The position numbers were made by a program, and so were the translations under genes. The notes under the pieces are model-generated. The model saw only the letters and a list, made by a program, of their open reading frames with translations. It had not been told where the DNA came from and made no database searches. A DNA stretch of 40,089 bases from JAVBLF01 sp031553675 (lineage in GTDB: Bacteria; Bacillota; Clostridia; Christensenellales; CALWSW01): NCBI GenBank assembly GCA_031553675.1, contig JAVBLF010000037.1:1-40089 (forward strand), in the 5' to 3' direction. Shown piece by piece: positions 8,572-16,661 of the stretch. Every line of letters begins with the position of its first letter. Position 1 is the first letter of the stretch.

Positions 8572-8584
8572 TCCGCCTCGTTTG

Positions 8585-8845
8585 TCAGTGCTGCAATCGT
8601 CTCTCGTCCCACTGCGACAGACATCGCGCTTTGTCGTTCGCGACGGCCTCGACGACTTCCAGTCCGGAGCGAAAGGAATCAAATGTGCCGTCCCCGATCT
8701 CGTCGATCACCATGCCAAGCACGTTTTCATAGTACGCGTCGGGCGCGATCCGATCGGTCGTCTGCCAGAAATGCTGTTGGGATTCATCCGAAGCCAAGCG
8801 TTCGTATTCCCGCTTGACTTCCGCAATCAAGTGTTCTCTTTCCAT
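8585..8845 (-). CDS. Hypothetical 86-residue protein
   Basis: Starts at ATG 8845 with AGGAG 7 nt upstream, the site lying just after the stop codon of the 50-residue gene. The protein is acidic and helical (EREHLIAEVKREYERLA, then DAYYENVLGMVIDEIGDGTFDSFRSG) with no signal peptide or membrane segment. I do not recognise a family. Good Shine-Dalgarno site, tight spacing to the gene before it and a strong terminator after it argue that it is real. Confidence 0.75.
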   Translation of the reverse strand: MEREHLIAEVKREYERLASDESQQHFWQTTDRIAPDAYYENVLGMVIDEIGDGTFDSFRSGLEVVEAVANDKARCLSQWDERRLQH

Positions 8846-8863
8846 CGTAGAGCTCCTGGGGGG

Positions 8864-9016
8864 CTATTTTTTGTCGTCGCCCGGTTGATGCCGGTTGCCG
8901 GACTGCCGCTTCGCGTTGTGGGTCTGGTTGTCGAACGCGCTTTGCGCGCTGGTCGGGCCGCCGTTCGCTTTCCGTTCTCGTACGTCTTTGGGATCGATCT
9001 GGCTGTCTTTTGCCAT
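8864..9016 (-). CDS. Small hydrophilic protein (50 residues), unknown
   Basis: ATG at 9016 preceded by GAGGTGA at good spacing, stop TAG at 8864. The product is very polar, rich in Lys, Asp, Asn, Gln and Gly, with no hydrophobic core (for example GNRHQPGDDKK at the end), so it is probably disordered. It is the first gene of a two-gene unit, 18 nt before the 86-residue gene. A much longer frame continues upstream to 9637 but is antisense to the lipoprotein gene and lacks a start signal. Function unknown; small polar proteins of this kind include spore and stress proteins, but no family match can be claimed. Confidence 0.7.
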   Translation of the reverse strand: MAKDSQIDPKDVRERKANGGPTSAQSAFDNQTHNAKRQSGNRHQPGDDKK

Positions 9017-9208
9017 GAAAATCACCTCGCGCATAGTATGGACGTCGCGCGCCCAGCTATGCACACCCGATACTTCGATAGATGCATATTCGCATTGTGT
9101 AATTTTATCCGCATTTTCCAAAACATTTTCACAGATATATGGTTTTTTCTGGTGCAATATGGTATCATAAAATAGTATATATTCCCAGTAGGCAATCGAG
9201 GAGGATCC

Positions 9209-10513
9209 ATGAAAATCGCGAAAGACACTTGCCGGGCGATCGCGCTGGTCGCCGCACTGGCTTCGGCGAGCGGCTGCGGCCTTTTGAAGCCGAAAGACGA
9301 AACGGAAACCGTCGCCGAAGAGGTCGTCAACGTGTCTTCGGCGCCGGTTTTCGACGCCACGGCAGAGACGCTGCCGACCGAAACGCCTGCCGCGCCGACC
9401 GCACAGCCTTCGGAAGCGCCGACCGAGCTGCCCACGCCTGCCTCGCCCGCCGCCGAAGTCAATCTGTCGGACGATCTGTATAGCTTCGAGCTCGCGCTCA
9501 ACGGCGTCGTCTACACCTTGCCGGCTCCCTTTGCACAGTTCGCGCAAAACGGCTGGACCGGCGAAAATCTCACTTCCAAATCGCTCAACCCGAGCAGCAT
9601 GACCCTGCTCGATGTGGTCGCAAATGGTCCCCAGCAAATTTATATCAGCTTCTGCAACAATGCCATGGACGTGCTGCCCTACGATCAGTGCAATGTCGGA
9701 TCCATCTCGCTCGACCGCACACAGGCAAGCGCAGGCGCTCAGCTCGTCCTCCCCAAGGGCATTTCGCTCGGCGCGACCTACGAGGCGGTGGTCGCCGCGT
9801 ATGGCCAGCCGACCGACCTATTTGACAGCGGCACAGCAAAATCGCTGACCTACCAGAGCGGCACGTATTCCGTCGTGACGATCGATATTGACAGCGCCAC
9901 CAACCAAGTGTACCAGATCAAGGTCGAAAACCTCATTCCGAAACCCAACGCCAAAGCCCAGGCGACGGCGGCGCCCGCCGCATCCTCCGAGACGCCCGCC
10001 AGCGTCGGTGCCTACCAAGCGCCTGCCGCGCTGGGGGACAACTGGAACGCGTTCAACGTGAAATACGCGGGCACCCTCTACCACCTGCCGGCACCGGTCG
10101 CCGCCTTCGTCGCCAATGGCTGGGTCGTCGAATCGAACGCCAACGACCTCGTCGCCGGACAGAGCAGCACGGTAGGCATCGTGTTGCGCAAGGAGAACGA
10201 AACGCTCCGCACCACCGTGCGCAACTACGCCGACGCTGCACAGCCAGTGGCAAATTGCTTCGTCACATCGGTGCTCTACTCGGTCTGGGACACCAAAATT
10301 CCGCTCGAGCTGCCCAAGGGCATCACAGAAGCCTCCCACATCGAAGACATCATCGCGGCCTACGGACAGCCGACCAGCCAGGATTCGAGCGCCGGTTTCG
10401 ACTACTACACCTACGGCGACATTTGGGAGAAGGTCGACATCGTCGTCGAAAAGGAGACGAACGCCATCATCAAGCTCGAAGTGGAGCACCACCCCAAGAC
10501 GCTGACACCGTAA
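9209..10513 (+). CDS. Lipoprotein with two tandem copies of an unknown domain
   Basis: 434 residues, GGAGGATCC before the ATG. A signal peptide ends in a lipobox-like ASGC (Cys23), followed by a Pro/Thr/Ala-rich spacer (about 45-83). Two related domains follow, about residues 88-242 and 277-432. Both contain an x-LPAP-x-A-x-F-x-x-NGW motif (104-116 and 293-305), an LPKGI segment and an AAYGQPT segment. An internal duplication is therefore visible. The product should be anchored outside the membrane; function unknown. It ends at a shared terminator with the convergent retron RT gene. Confidence 0.85.
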   Translation: MKIAKDTCRAIALVAALASASGCGLLKPKDETETVAEEVVNVSSAPVFDATAETLPTETPAAPTAQPSEAPTELPTPASPAAEVNLSDDLYSFELALNGVVYTLPAPFAQFAQNGWTGENLTSKSLNPSSMTLLDVVANGPQQIYISFCNNAMDVLPYDQCNVGSISLDRTQASAGAQLVLPKGISLGATYEAVVAAYGQPTDLFDSGTAKSLTYQSGTYSVVTIDIDSATNQVYQIKVENLIPKPNAKAQATAAPAASSETPASVGAYQAPAALGDNWNAFNVKYAGTLYHLPAPVAAFVANGWVVESNANDLVAGQSSTVGIVLRKENETLRTTVRNYADAAQPVANCFVTSVLYSVWDTKIPLELPKGITEASHIEDIIAAYGQPTSQDSSAGFDYYTYGDIWEKVDIVVEKETNAIIKLEVEHHPKTLTP

Positions 10514-10527
10514 CGATCGCTTGCGTC

Positions 10528-10561
10528 AAAACGCCCGCACGTTTCATCGTGCGGGCGTTTG
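10528..10561. terminator. Bidirectional terminator shared by lipoprotein and retron RT
   Basis: Near-perfect 13-bp stem AACGCCCGCACG / CGTGCGGGCGTT with 6-nt loop and T's on each side. The minus-strand stem encodes the last residues and stop of the RT gene. Confidence 0.9.
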
Positions 10562-11530
10562 CGCGTCCAGCAGCGCGCGCAATCGTGCGGCGGCGTCCCG
10601 AAAGTACGCGTCGTCGGGGTTCACTTGCAGCACAAAAGACACCCGCCCCAGGAGCGATCGAAGGTAGACTTCCGGCGCACGCCCATCGCCCGTCCACGCC
10701 AGATGCCCTGCTACTCCATGCGCAAAACAGTGGTGAATCTCCTGCCGCAGCGAACGTCGCGTCTCGCGATCGGCCTGCAGGCGCTCGTTCACAACGACGC
10801 CCGTCACCACCTGGCGGGTGTGCTTCGTCTGTACCCGCGTCTTCCCTTCGTTCAGCGCAAACCCCATGGCCTCCAGAAAGTGGCGAACCTTGCGAATGAC
10901 GTCCCGCGGCGCAAATTCTCCCGAAAAGGACATGTCGTCGCTGTAACGCGTATACGCGATCCCTCTCTCCGCGCACCACACACCCATGTGATCGTCGAAT
11001 GGCTTCATCACGAGGTTCGAAACGGCGGCAGAGGTCGGCGCTCCCTGCGGCAGGCGATCGCGGCGGCAACAGAGCCGCGTCAGCAGCGATCGGACTTCGG
11101 GCGGAAAGAGATGCCCTGGAAAGGCGCGCGCCCACACCATCGGATAGCGCACGCTGTCGAAAAACGACGCGATGTCGAGCTTGAGCAGCACAGGCTGCCC
11201 GCAGTGCGGTTGCGCGTTGTCGAGTATGCTTCGCCCGGCGCGGTAGGCCGTCGCATGCGGCGAAACGCGGAGTCCCTCGAGCACGTGGCGCAAGAGGTTC
11301 CGCTGGATCGTCTTGAGCAAGGGATCCGGTTCCCAGAGACGCCGAACCGTGCCGTCGCGTTTGGGAATCTCGATGGGGCGGTAATGGCTTTCCGCGTGCT
11401 TCGCCACGGCGTACAAACACGCGATCTGCGCATCTTCGGACAGCGCCGTCCCACCCAAAAGTCGCAGCGAGATCAAAAAGGACCGGCTCATCGCCGGCGT
11501 GCAGTATTTCCAAAGCATTCTGTCGGACAT
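10544..11530 (-). CDS. Retron-type reverse transcriptase
   Basis: 328 residues from ATG 11530, chosen because GAGG lies 6 nt upstream; an in-frame ATG at 11614 falls inside the putative ncRNA. The RT core shows the catalytic Asp in LKLDIASFFDS (Asp119), LPQGAPTSAAVSN (160-172) and the YSDD box (196-199). Two features are retron hallmarks: NAQPH (NAxxH, residues 105-109) and VTGVVVN (VTG, 242-248), the latter linked to recognition of the cognate RNA. The thumb ends with LLGRVSFVLQVNP. There is no maturase, HNH or other C-terminal domain. Retron RTs make msDNA from an RNA encoded just upstream and normally act with an effector in phage defence; no effector gene adjoins this one. Confidence 0.93.
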   Translation of the reverse strand: MSDRMLWKYCTPAMSRSFLISLRLLGGTALSEDAQIACLYAVAKHAESHYRPIEIPKRDGTVRRLWEPDPLLKTIQRNLLRHVLEGLRVSPHATAYRAGRSILDNAQPHCGQPVLLKLDIASFFDSVRYPMVWARAFPGHLFPPEVRSLLTRLCCRRDRLPQGAPTSAAVSNLVMKPFDDHMGVWCAERGIAYTRYSDDMSFSGEFAPRDVIRKVRHFLEAMGFALNEGKTRVQTKHTRQVVTGVVVNERLQADRETRRSLRQEIHHCFAHGVAGHLAWTGDGRAPEVYLRSLLGRVSFVLQVNPDDAYFRDAAARLRALLDAQTPAR

Positions 11531-11585
11531 CACAAGCCTCAAAGCGCAGCATCGGGGCAATACCAAAAGGGCCGCCGCAGCACGT

Positions 11586-11888
11586 GTAGGGGTACCAGCC
11601 GAAGGCGATGGCACATGAAATGTGCTGTTGTACCTCGGAGCGGGCTGCGGTCTGATGGACGGGGTAGCATGACCCGGCGGCGACGCGCCGTCAGGCCGGA
11701 CAAGCCGGAAACACTATTGCCCCTCTGCCGCTGTCTTTCGTTCCGGCCCAGTGAAAAGCCAAATATGGGTGCCACAAAAGCAGTCGATTCTGACAAGGCT
11801 TCCATCGGGTCGGGTACTACTCCCATTAAAAGCCGTTTTGCGCGCAAAGTCAAGCCGCAGCATCAAAGCGTACGCCGGATACCCCTAC
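11586..11888 (-). ncRNA. Candidate retron msr-msd RNA
   Basis: The 437-nt gap between the RT and the importer holds a likely retron RNA on the RT strand. Near its 5' end GTAGGGGTA (11888-11880) pairs perfectly with TACCCCTAC (11594-11586), 56 nt before the RT ATG. Allowing one bulged base, pairing extends five more pairs (11878-11874 with 11595-11599). This is the expected a1/a2 arrangement. Between them are hairpins at 11837-11848, 11704-11747 (GCCGGAA/TTCCGGC), 11673-11695 (nine pairs, one mismatch) and 11611-11625 (GCACAT/ATGTGC). A promoter reading into it lies at 11900-11928. The branching G and msr/msd border cannot be assigned by eye. Confidence 0.65.
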
Positions 11889-11899
11889 CGGGTATGGTT

Positions 11900-11928
11900 A
11901 TTGTCGCACTTTCGTCGACCTGTTACAA
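11900..11928 (-). promoter_or_regulatory. Retron promoter
   Basis: Minus strand TTGTAA (11928-11923), 17-bp spacer, GACAAT (11905-11900). Start would fall just before a1 of the ncRNA. It occupies the same 29 bp as the divergent importer promoter. Confidence 0.55.
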
Positions 11929-11929
11929 T
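11901..11929 (+). promoter_or_regulatory. Importer operon promoter
   Basis: TTGTCG (11901-11906), 17-bp spacer, TACAAT (11924-11929), giving a leader of about 32 nt to ATG 11968. Fully superposed on the retron promoter of the other strand. Confidence 0.65.
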
Positions 11930-11967
11930 GCTGTCAAGGCCTTACTACCATGAAAAGGAATAATCGA

Positions 11968-13641
11968 ATGATGGCTTTTCGAAATCGTGCCGCTCAATTG
12001 CTCCGCCTGGGCGCGGGTGCGCTCGTCTTTGCGCTCTTCTTCACCGGATGCGCCAAACCTCCCGAACGTCCCGCCGAGCCAGCCGCCAACGAGACGGCTG
12101 CCGCTGACCAAACCGCCCCGGCCACAACGGAAGAGGCCGCCGCAGACGAAGTAAGCACCCGCAAAGACTCGCTTGTGATGGCGATCGCGTCTGAACCCGA
12201 CGAGGGCTTCGACCCAATCACGGGTTGGGGCCGCTACGGCAACCCCCTCTTCCAAAGCACACTGCTCCGCGTCGACAAAGACATGCACTTCGTCAACGAC
12301 CTCGCCGTGTCCTATGAGGCGTGCGACGACGCACTGACCTGGACATTCGTGCTGCGCGACGACGCCTTGTTCTCGGACGGCACGCCCGTTACCGCCGCAG
12401 ACGTCGCGTTCAGCTTCCTTGCCGCGCGCGACGCCGGTACCGAGCTCGACCTGGGCTTTCTCCAGGACGCCGAACCCAAGGACGATCACACCGTGGTCTT
12501 TCACCTCAGCAAAGCGCAATCGACCTTCCTGAACAATGCCGCCACGCTGGGCATCGTTCCGAAAGCGTCCTACGGCCCCGGCTACGCTGAAAACCCCATC
12601 GGCTCCGGTCCCTTCGTGCTGGCGCAATGGGACAAAGGCCAGCAAGCCATCCTCGAGCGAAACGAAAGCTACTACGGCAATAAGCCCGCCTTTGAGAAGC
12701 TGACGTTGCTCTTCCTCGCCCAGGACGCCGCGCTCGCCGCCGCGCAAACCGGCAGCGTCGATGTCGTCGCGATCGCCGAGAGCATGGCCGAAACGCCCGT
12801 TCCCGGCATGACGCTCGTGCCGGTGCACACGGTCGACAACCGCGGTATCAGCTTCCCGATGGATCCGCCGGGCGGAACGACGCCGGACGGGCTGCCCTTC
12901 GGCAACGCCGTCAGCTCCGACGCCGCCATCCGCCAGGCCATGCAGGTCGGCATCAGCCGCCAGGCCATCATCGACGACGCGCTCTACGGCCACGGCCGCC
13001 CGGCGTACAGCGTCTGCGACGGCATGCCGTGGTGGAACGAGGCGAGCGTCGTGCAGGACGGCGACGCCGCGCAAGCCCAGGCCATCCTCGACGCGGCCGG
13101 CTGGAAAGACGCCGATGGCGACGGCATCCGTGAAAAGGACGGCGTCAAAGCCGAAATGCCCCTGATCTACCCCGCGGGCGACTCCACCCGCCAGAGTGTC
13201 GCCATGTCGGCCGCGCAGCAAGCCAAAACCTTCGGCCTTTCCCTCGTCGTCGAAGGAATGGGCTGGGACGACATTGGCAAGCGCATGTACAGCGAACCCG
13301 TGCTCTTCGGCTGGGGCGACCGCAGCCCGCTCGAAATGTTCAACCTCTACTACAGCGCGGGCAAACATGTCGGCTACAACGACGTCAACGGCTACGAAAA
13401 CAAGTCTGTCGATGCGCACATGGAAGCCGCCCTCGCCGCCACGACGGCCGAAGCCGCCAACGCCGAATGGAAAGCGGCCCAGGAAGGCGTCATCGCCGAC
13501 ATCCCGTGGATCTGGCTCGTCAACGTCGATCACCTTTACCTCGTGCGCGACGGCCTCGACATCGGCGACCAGCCCCTCCACCCGCACGGCCACGGCTGGC
13601 CGATCTTGACGAACATCGACGAATGGTCCTGGAAAGACTGA
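11968..13641 (+). CDS. ABC transporter substrate-binding lipoprotein (SBP family 5)
   Basis: 557 residues from ATG 11968 (AAGGA 8 nt upstream); an in-frame ATG at 11950 lies only 14 nt after the predicted transcription start. Signal peptide with lipobox FFTGC, then an Ala/Glu/Thr-rich spacer. The family 5 fold is seen in DGTPVTAADVAFSF, NPIGSGPFVLAQW and the C-terminal lobe with AAGWKDADGDG. Family 5 proteins bind di/oligopeptides, nickel chelates or related ligands; the ligand here is unknown. First gene of the importer operon. Confidence 0.95.
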   Translation: MMAFRNRAAQLLRLGAGALVFALFFTGCAKPPERPAEPAANETAAADQTAPATTEEAAADEVSTRKDSLVMAIASEPDEGFDPITGWGRYGNPLFQSTLLRVDKDMHFVNDLAVSYEACDDALTWTFVLRDDALFSDGTPVTAADVAFSFLAARDAGTELDLGFLQDAEPKDDHTVVFHLSKAQSTFLNNAATLGIVPKASYGPGYAENPIGSGPFVLAQWDKGQQAILERNESYYGNKPAFEKLTLLFLAQDAALAAAQTGSVDVVAIAESMAETPVPGMTLVPVHTVDNRGISFPMDPPGGTTPDGLPFGNAVSSDAAIRQAMQVGISRQAIIDDALYGHGRPAYSVCDGMPWWNEASVVQDGDAAQAQAILDAAGWKDADGDGIREKDGVKAEMPLIYPAGDSTRQSVAMSAAQQAKTFGLSLVVEGMGWDDIGKRMYSEPVLFGWGDRSPLEMFNLYYSAGKHVGYNDVNGYENKSVDAHMEAALAATTAEAANAEWKAAQEGVIADIPWIWLVNVDHLYLVRDGLDIGDQPLHPHGHGWPILTNIDEWSWKD

Positions 13642-13666
13642 TCATACGATGGGAAGGAGCCCACGC

Positions 13667-14650
13667 TTGAAAGCACTCTCGACGATCGTCCGCAAAACCG
13701 CCAAGCTCTTGTCGCTGCTCTTCGCGATCAGCCTGCTCTCCTTCCTGCTCATGAGCGCTTCGCCGATCGATCCCGTGCAGGCCTACGTCGGCACCGAAAC
13801 CTACGTTTCCGCCGAACAGCGCGCCCAGATCGAGGCCTACTGGGGCCTGAACGAGCCGCCCCACATGCGCTACCTCCACTGGCTCAACGCGCTGCTGCAC
13901 GGCGATTTCGGCATCTCGATGATCTACCGCCGTCCGGTCTTGGCCGTCATCGGCGAAAAATTCACGGCCTCCCTCGCGCTGATGGGCTTCGCCTGGGTCT
14001 TCTCAGGCCTGCTCGGTTTCGGGCTCGGCCTGCTCTCGGGCAGCCTCCGCGGTTCACCCGCCGACCGCGCGATCAAGTTCGTCTGCCTGACCCTCTCGTC
14101 CACCCCAACTTTTTGGCTGGCCCTCGTCGCAATCGTGGTTTTCTCGGTCAAGCTGGGATGGTTCCCCGTCGCGCTGGGTGTGCCCGCCGGTCTGGCCGCG
14201 CAGGATGTCACGCTCGGCGCTCGCCTCCACCATCTGATCCTCCCCGCGCTGACACTGAGCGTTGCGGGCGTCCCCAACATCGCGCTCCACACCCGCAGCA
14301 AACTCATCGACATCCTCGAAAGCGACTATGTTCTCTATGCCCGGTCGCGCGGCAAAAGCCGCCTCTCCGTGCTCCGGCAGCACGGCATCCGCAACATCAT
14401 GCTGCCCGCCATCACACTGCAATTCGCCGCGTTTAGCGAACTTTTCGGCGGCAGCGTGCTGACGGAACAGGTCTTCTCCTACCCCGGCCTGGGCGCCGCC
14501 ACCGTCCAGGCCGGCCTGCGCGGCGACATGCCCCTGCTGCTCGGCATCGCCCTCTTTAGCGCGATCTTCGTCTTCTCCGGCAATCTGACCGCCAACATCC
14601 TCTACGGCATCGTCGATCCGCGCATTCGGGAGGGCGCGCTGCATGCGTAG
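13667..14650 (+). CDS. ABC transporter permease (DppB/OppB/NikB type)
   Basis: 327 residues from TTG 13667, which has GGAG 7 nt upstream; the in-frame ATG at 13649 has no ribosome site. An N-terminal transmembrane helix is followed by an extracytoplasmic loop with EQRAQIEAYWGLNEP, then five more helices. The cytoplasmic EAA-type loop reads SDYVLYARSRGKS...GIRNIMLPAI and docks to the ATPases. It ends within the start of the second permease (8-nt overlap), so the two are translationally coupled. Confidence 0.93.
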   Translation: MKALSTIVRKTAKLLSLLFAISLLSFLLMSASPIDPVQAYVGTETYVSAEQRAQIEAYWGLNEPPHMRYLHWLNALLHGDFGISMIYRRPVLAVIGEKFTASLALMGFAWVFSGLLGFGLGLLSGSLRGSPADRAIKFVCLTLSSTPTFWLALVAIVVFSVKLGWFPVALGVPAGLAAQDVTLGARLHHLILPALTLSVAGVPNIALHTRSKLIDILESDYVLYARSRGKSRLSVLRQHGIRNIMLPAITLQFAAFSELFGGSVLTEQVFSYPGLGAATVQAGLRGDMPLLLGIALFSAIFVFSGNLTANILYGIVDPRIREGALHA

Positions 14651-15509
14651 CGCCATCCACGCCGCCCCGCACGGCTTTCTGCGGCGTTTGGGACTGTCGC
14701 GCAGGGCGCGCACGCTGCTGATACTCGCCCTCTCGACCCTCCTGCTCGCGGGCGTCTGCGTCGCCGGAATCACGATGCACGAGGACGCCTATGCCCCGAA
14801 CTTCCAGGCCAAGAATCGTCCGCCCGATCTCGAACACCCGCTCGGCACCGACTGGATGGGGCGCGACATGCTCGCCCGCACGATCAAGGGGCTGACGATC
14901 AGCATCGGCATCGGGCTGCCTGCCTGTGCCGTCAGTGCCGTGATCGCGCTCGGCTTGGCCCTCTTGGCCGTCATCGGCGGGAAAACGGCCGATGCGGTCA
15001 TCACCTGGCTGATCGACCTCGTCATGGGCCTGCCCCACCTGATCCTCCTGATCCTGATCTCCTTCATGCTCGGCAAGGGCGCCAAGGGCGTCGTTTTCGC
15101 CGTCATCCTGACCCACTGGACGAGTTTGGCGCGGGTGCTGCGTTCCGAGACGCTCGAAAAACGTCAAGCCCCTTACGTCCAGATCGCCCGCCACCTCGGC
15201 AAGTCCCCCGGCTGGATCGCGCGGCATCACATCCTCCCCCACCTATTGCCGCAGGTTTTCGTCGGGACGATACTCCTCTTCCCCCACGCCATCCTGCACG
15301 AGGCGTCGATCACCTTCCTCGGCTTTGGCCTCCCCCCCGAAACCCCCGCCATCGGCGTCATCCTGTCCGAGTCGATGAAATACCTCTCGACGGGACAGTG
15401 GTGGCTGGCCTTCTTCCCCGGTCTGGCACTGCTGATCGTCGTCATGCTCTTCGACGCGATCGGCGAAAACTGCCGCATGTTGCTCGATCCCCGCAGCGCA
15501 CAGGATTGA
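14643..15509 (+). CDS. ABC transporter permease (DppC/OppC/NikC type)
   Basis: 288 residues, GGGAGG before the ATG. The N-terminal cytoplasmic/transmembrane start is followed by the family signature HPLGTDWMGRDMLARTIKG, five further helices and an EAA-type loop (PYVQIARHLGKSPGWIARHHILPH). It pairs with the upstream permease to form the pore. A 165-nt gap with a hairpin element separates it from the ATPase genes. Confidence 0.94.
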   Translation: MRSAIHAAPHGFLRRLGLSRRARTLLILALSTLLLAGVCVAGITMHEDAYAPNFQAKNRPPDLEHPLGTDWMGRDMLARTIKGLTISIGIGLPACAVSAVIALGLALLAVIGGKTADAVITWLIDLVMGLPHLILLILISFMLGKGAKGVVFAVILTHWTSLARVLRSETLEKRQAPYVQIARHLGKSPGWIARHHILPHLLPQVFVGTILLFPHAILHEASITFLGFGLPPETPAIGVILSESMKYLSTGQWWLAFFPGLALLIVVMLFDAIGENCRMLLDPRSAQD

Positions 15510-15519
15510 GGAACGTTTT

Positions 15520-15577
15520 TGGGGACTTCGTCCCCTAACCCCTGGCCAAAGCGGCAAGCCCCTTTGGAATCCCTACT
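15520..15577 (+). repeat. GC-rich hairpin element between permease and ATPase genes
   Basis: Two hairpins: GGGGAC-TTC-GTCCCC (15521-15535) and CCAAAG/CTTTGG (about 15547-15572), with a run of C-rich linkers. It looks like a small intergenic repeat unit and may reduce transcription into the ATPase genes. No T-run follows. Confidence 0.45.
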
Positions 15578-15674
15578 GATTGGGGTAGTGTTCTTACATC
15601 TTGCTTACAGGTCAATTGCCTTTTTGAATCCCTGCTGTTGATCTCTATCGATGACTGGATTGCGAGGAACGAAT

Positions 15675-16661
15675 ATGGATCCACGACTGCACGACCACAG
15701 CCAAAACCCGCCGCTTCTCGAAGTGGAGGGCTTGAGCGTCTCCTTTTCGCAGTACGAAAGCGGCTTGCGTCGCCGCGATCTACGCGTGATCCACGAGCTC
15801 AGCCTCGACGTTCACGCCGGGGAAATCCTCGCGATCGCCGGGTCAAGTGGTTCGGGCAAGAGCCTCTTTGCCCACGCCGTGCTCGGCCTCTTGCCGGGCA
15901 ACGCCCGCGTCGAAGGCACGCTCCGTTACAAGGGCGAGGACTTGACGCCCGAGCGTCAGGAAAAGCTCCGCGGCGCAGAACTCGGCTTTGTGCCGCAGTC
16001 GGTCAACTTCCTCGACCCCCTGATGCGCGTGGACGATCAGGTGGCGAGCGGCCTTGAAGCCGAACACAGAGCCAAGGGCGCACCATCCGATCCCACCAGC
16101 ATCCGCAGCGCCGTTCGCGGGGTCTTCCAGCGCCTCGGCCTCGACGCGTCCGCCGCCCGCAAATACCCCTTCCAACTCTCGGGCGGCATGGCGCGACGCG
16201 TGCTGGTGTCGTCGGCCATGATCGGCGGCGCTTCCCTGATCATCGCAGACGAACCGACCCCCGGCCTCGATCCCGCCCTGGCCAAAGAAACCATGCAAGC
16301 CCTCCGCCAACTCGCCGACGAGGGGCGTGGCGTCGTGCTGATCACCCACGACATCGACCTCGCCTTCGACGTCGCCGACCGCATCGCCGTCTTCTACGCG
16401 GGCACGGCACTCGAAGTCGCGCCGATCGCCGACTTTGCGCACGATCACACCCTCCGTCACCCCTACACAAAAGCCCTCTGGCATGCCCTGCCGCAAAACG
16501 GCTTCGCGCCTTTTCCCGGCTTCCAGCCCTACGCCCTCGATCTCCCGCAGGGCTGCGTCTTCGGGCCGCGCTGCCCGCATCAGACCCGCGACTGCGTGTC
16601 CCACGCCCCCCGCATGCGCAAAGTGCGCGACGCCTGGGTGAGGTGCTGCCATGCGACTTGA
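15675..16661 (+). CDS. ABC transporter ATPase (DppD/OppD type)
   Basis: 328 residues from ATG 15675, with GAGGA 7 nt upstream; the in-frame ATG at 15651 has no such site. Walker A is GSSGSGKS, signature LSGGM, Walker B LIIADEPTPGLD, and the switch His is in LITHDIDLAFD. The C-terminal oligopeptide-transporter domain carries GCVFGPRCPHQTRDC, a Cys pattern that in this family can hold an Fe-S cluster. It overlaps the next gene by 11 nt. Confidence 0.94.
   Translation: MDPRLHDHSQNPPLLEVEGLSVSFSQYESGLRRRDLRVIHELSLDVHAGEILAIAGSSGSGKSLFAHAVLGLLPGNARVEGTLRYKGEDLTPERQEKLRGAELGFVPQSVNFLDPLMRVDDQVASGLEAEHRAKGAPSDPTSIRSAVRGVFQRLGLDASAARKYPFQLSGGMARRVLVSSAMIGGASLIIADEPTPGLDPALAKETMQALRQLADEGRGVVLITHDIDLAFDVADRIAVFYAGTALEVAPIADFAHDHTLRHPYTKALWHALPQNGFAPFPGFQPYALDLPQGCVFGPRCPHQTRDCVSHAPRMRKVRDAWVRCCHAT

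Noticed and set aside
9017..9637. Long upstream extension of the 50-residue protein frame
   Set aside because: It is antisense to the lipoprotein, and GAGGTGA plus ATG at 9016 define the real start.
10544..11888. Diversity-generating retroelement or group II intron
   Set aside because: RT has NAxxH and VTG motifs and no maturase/HNH domain; no template/variable repeat pair with adenine bias was seen.
10559..11953. 464-codon plus-strand frame across the retron
   Set aside because: Antisense to the RT and ncRNA, Arg-rich shadow composition, no start signal.
11923..13593. 556-codon minus-strand frame opposite the binding protein
   Set aside because: Antisense shadow; the plus strand encodes a complete SBP family 5 lipoprotein with promoter and lipobox.
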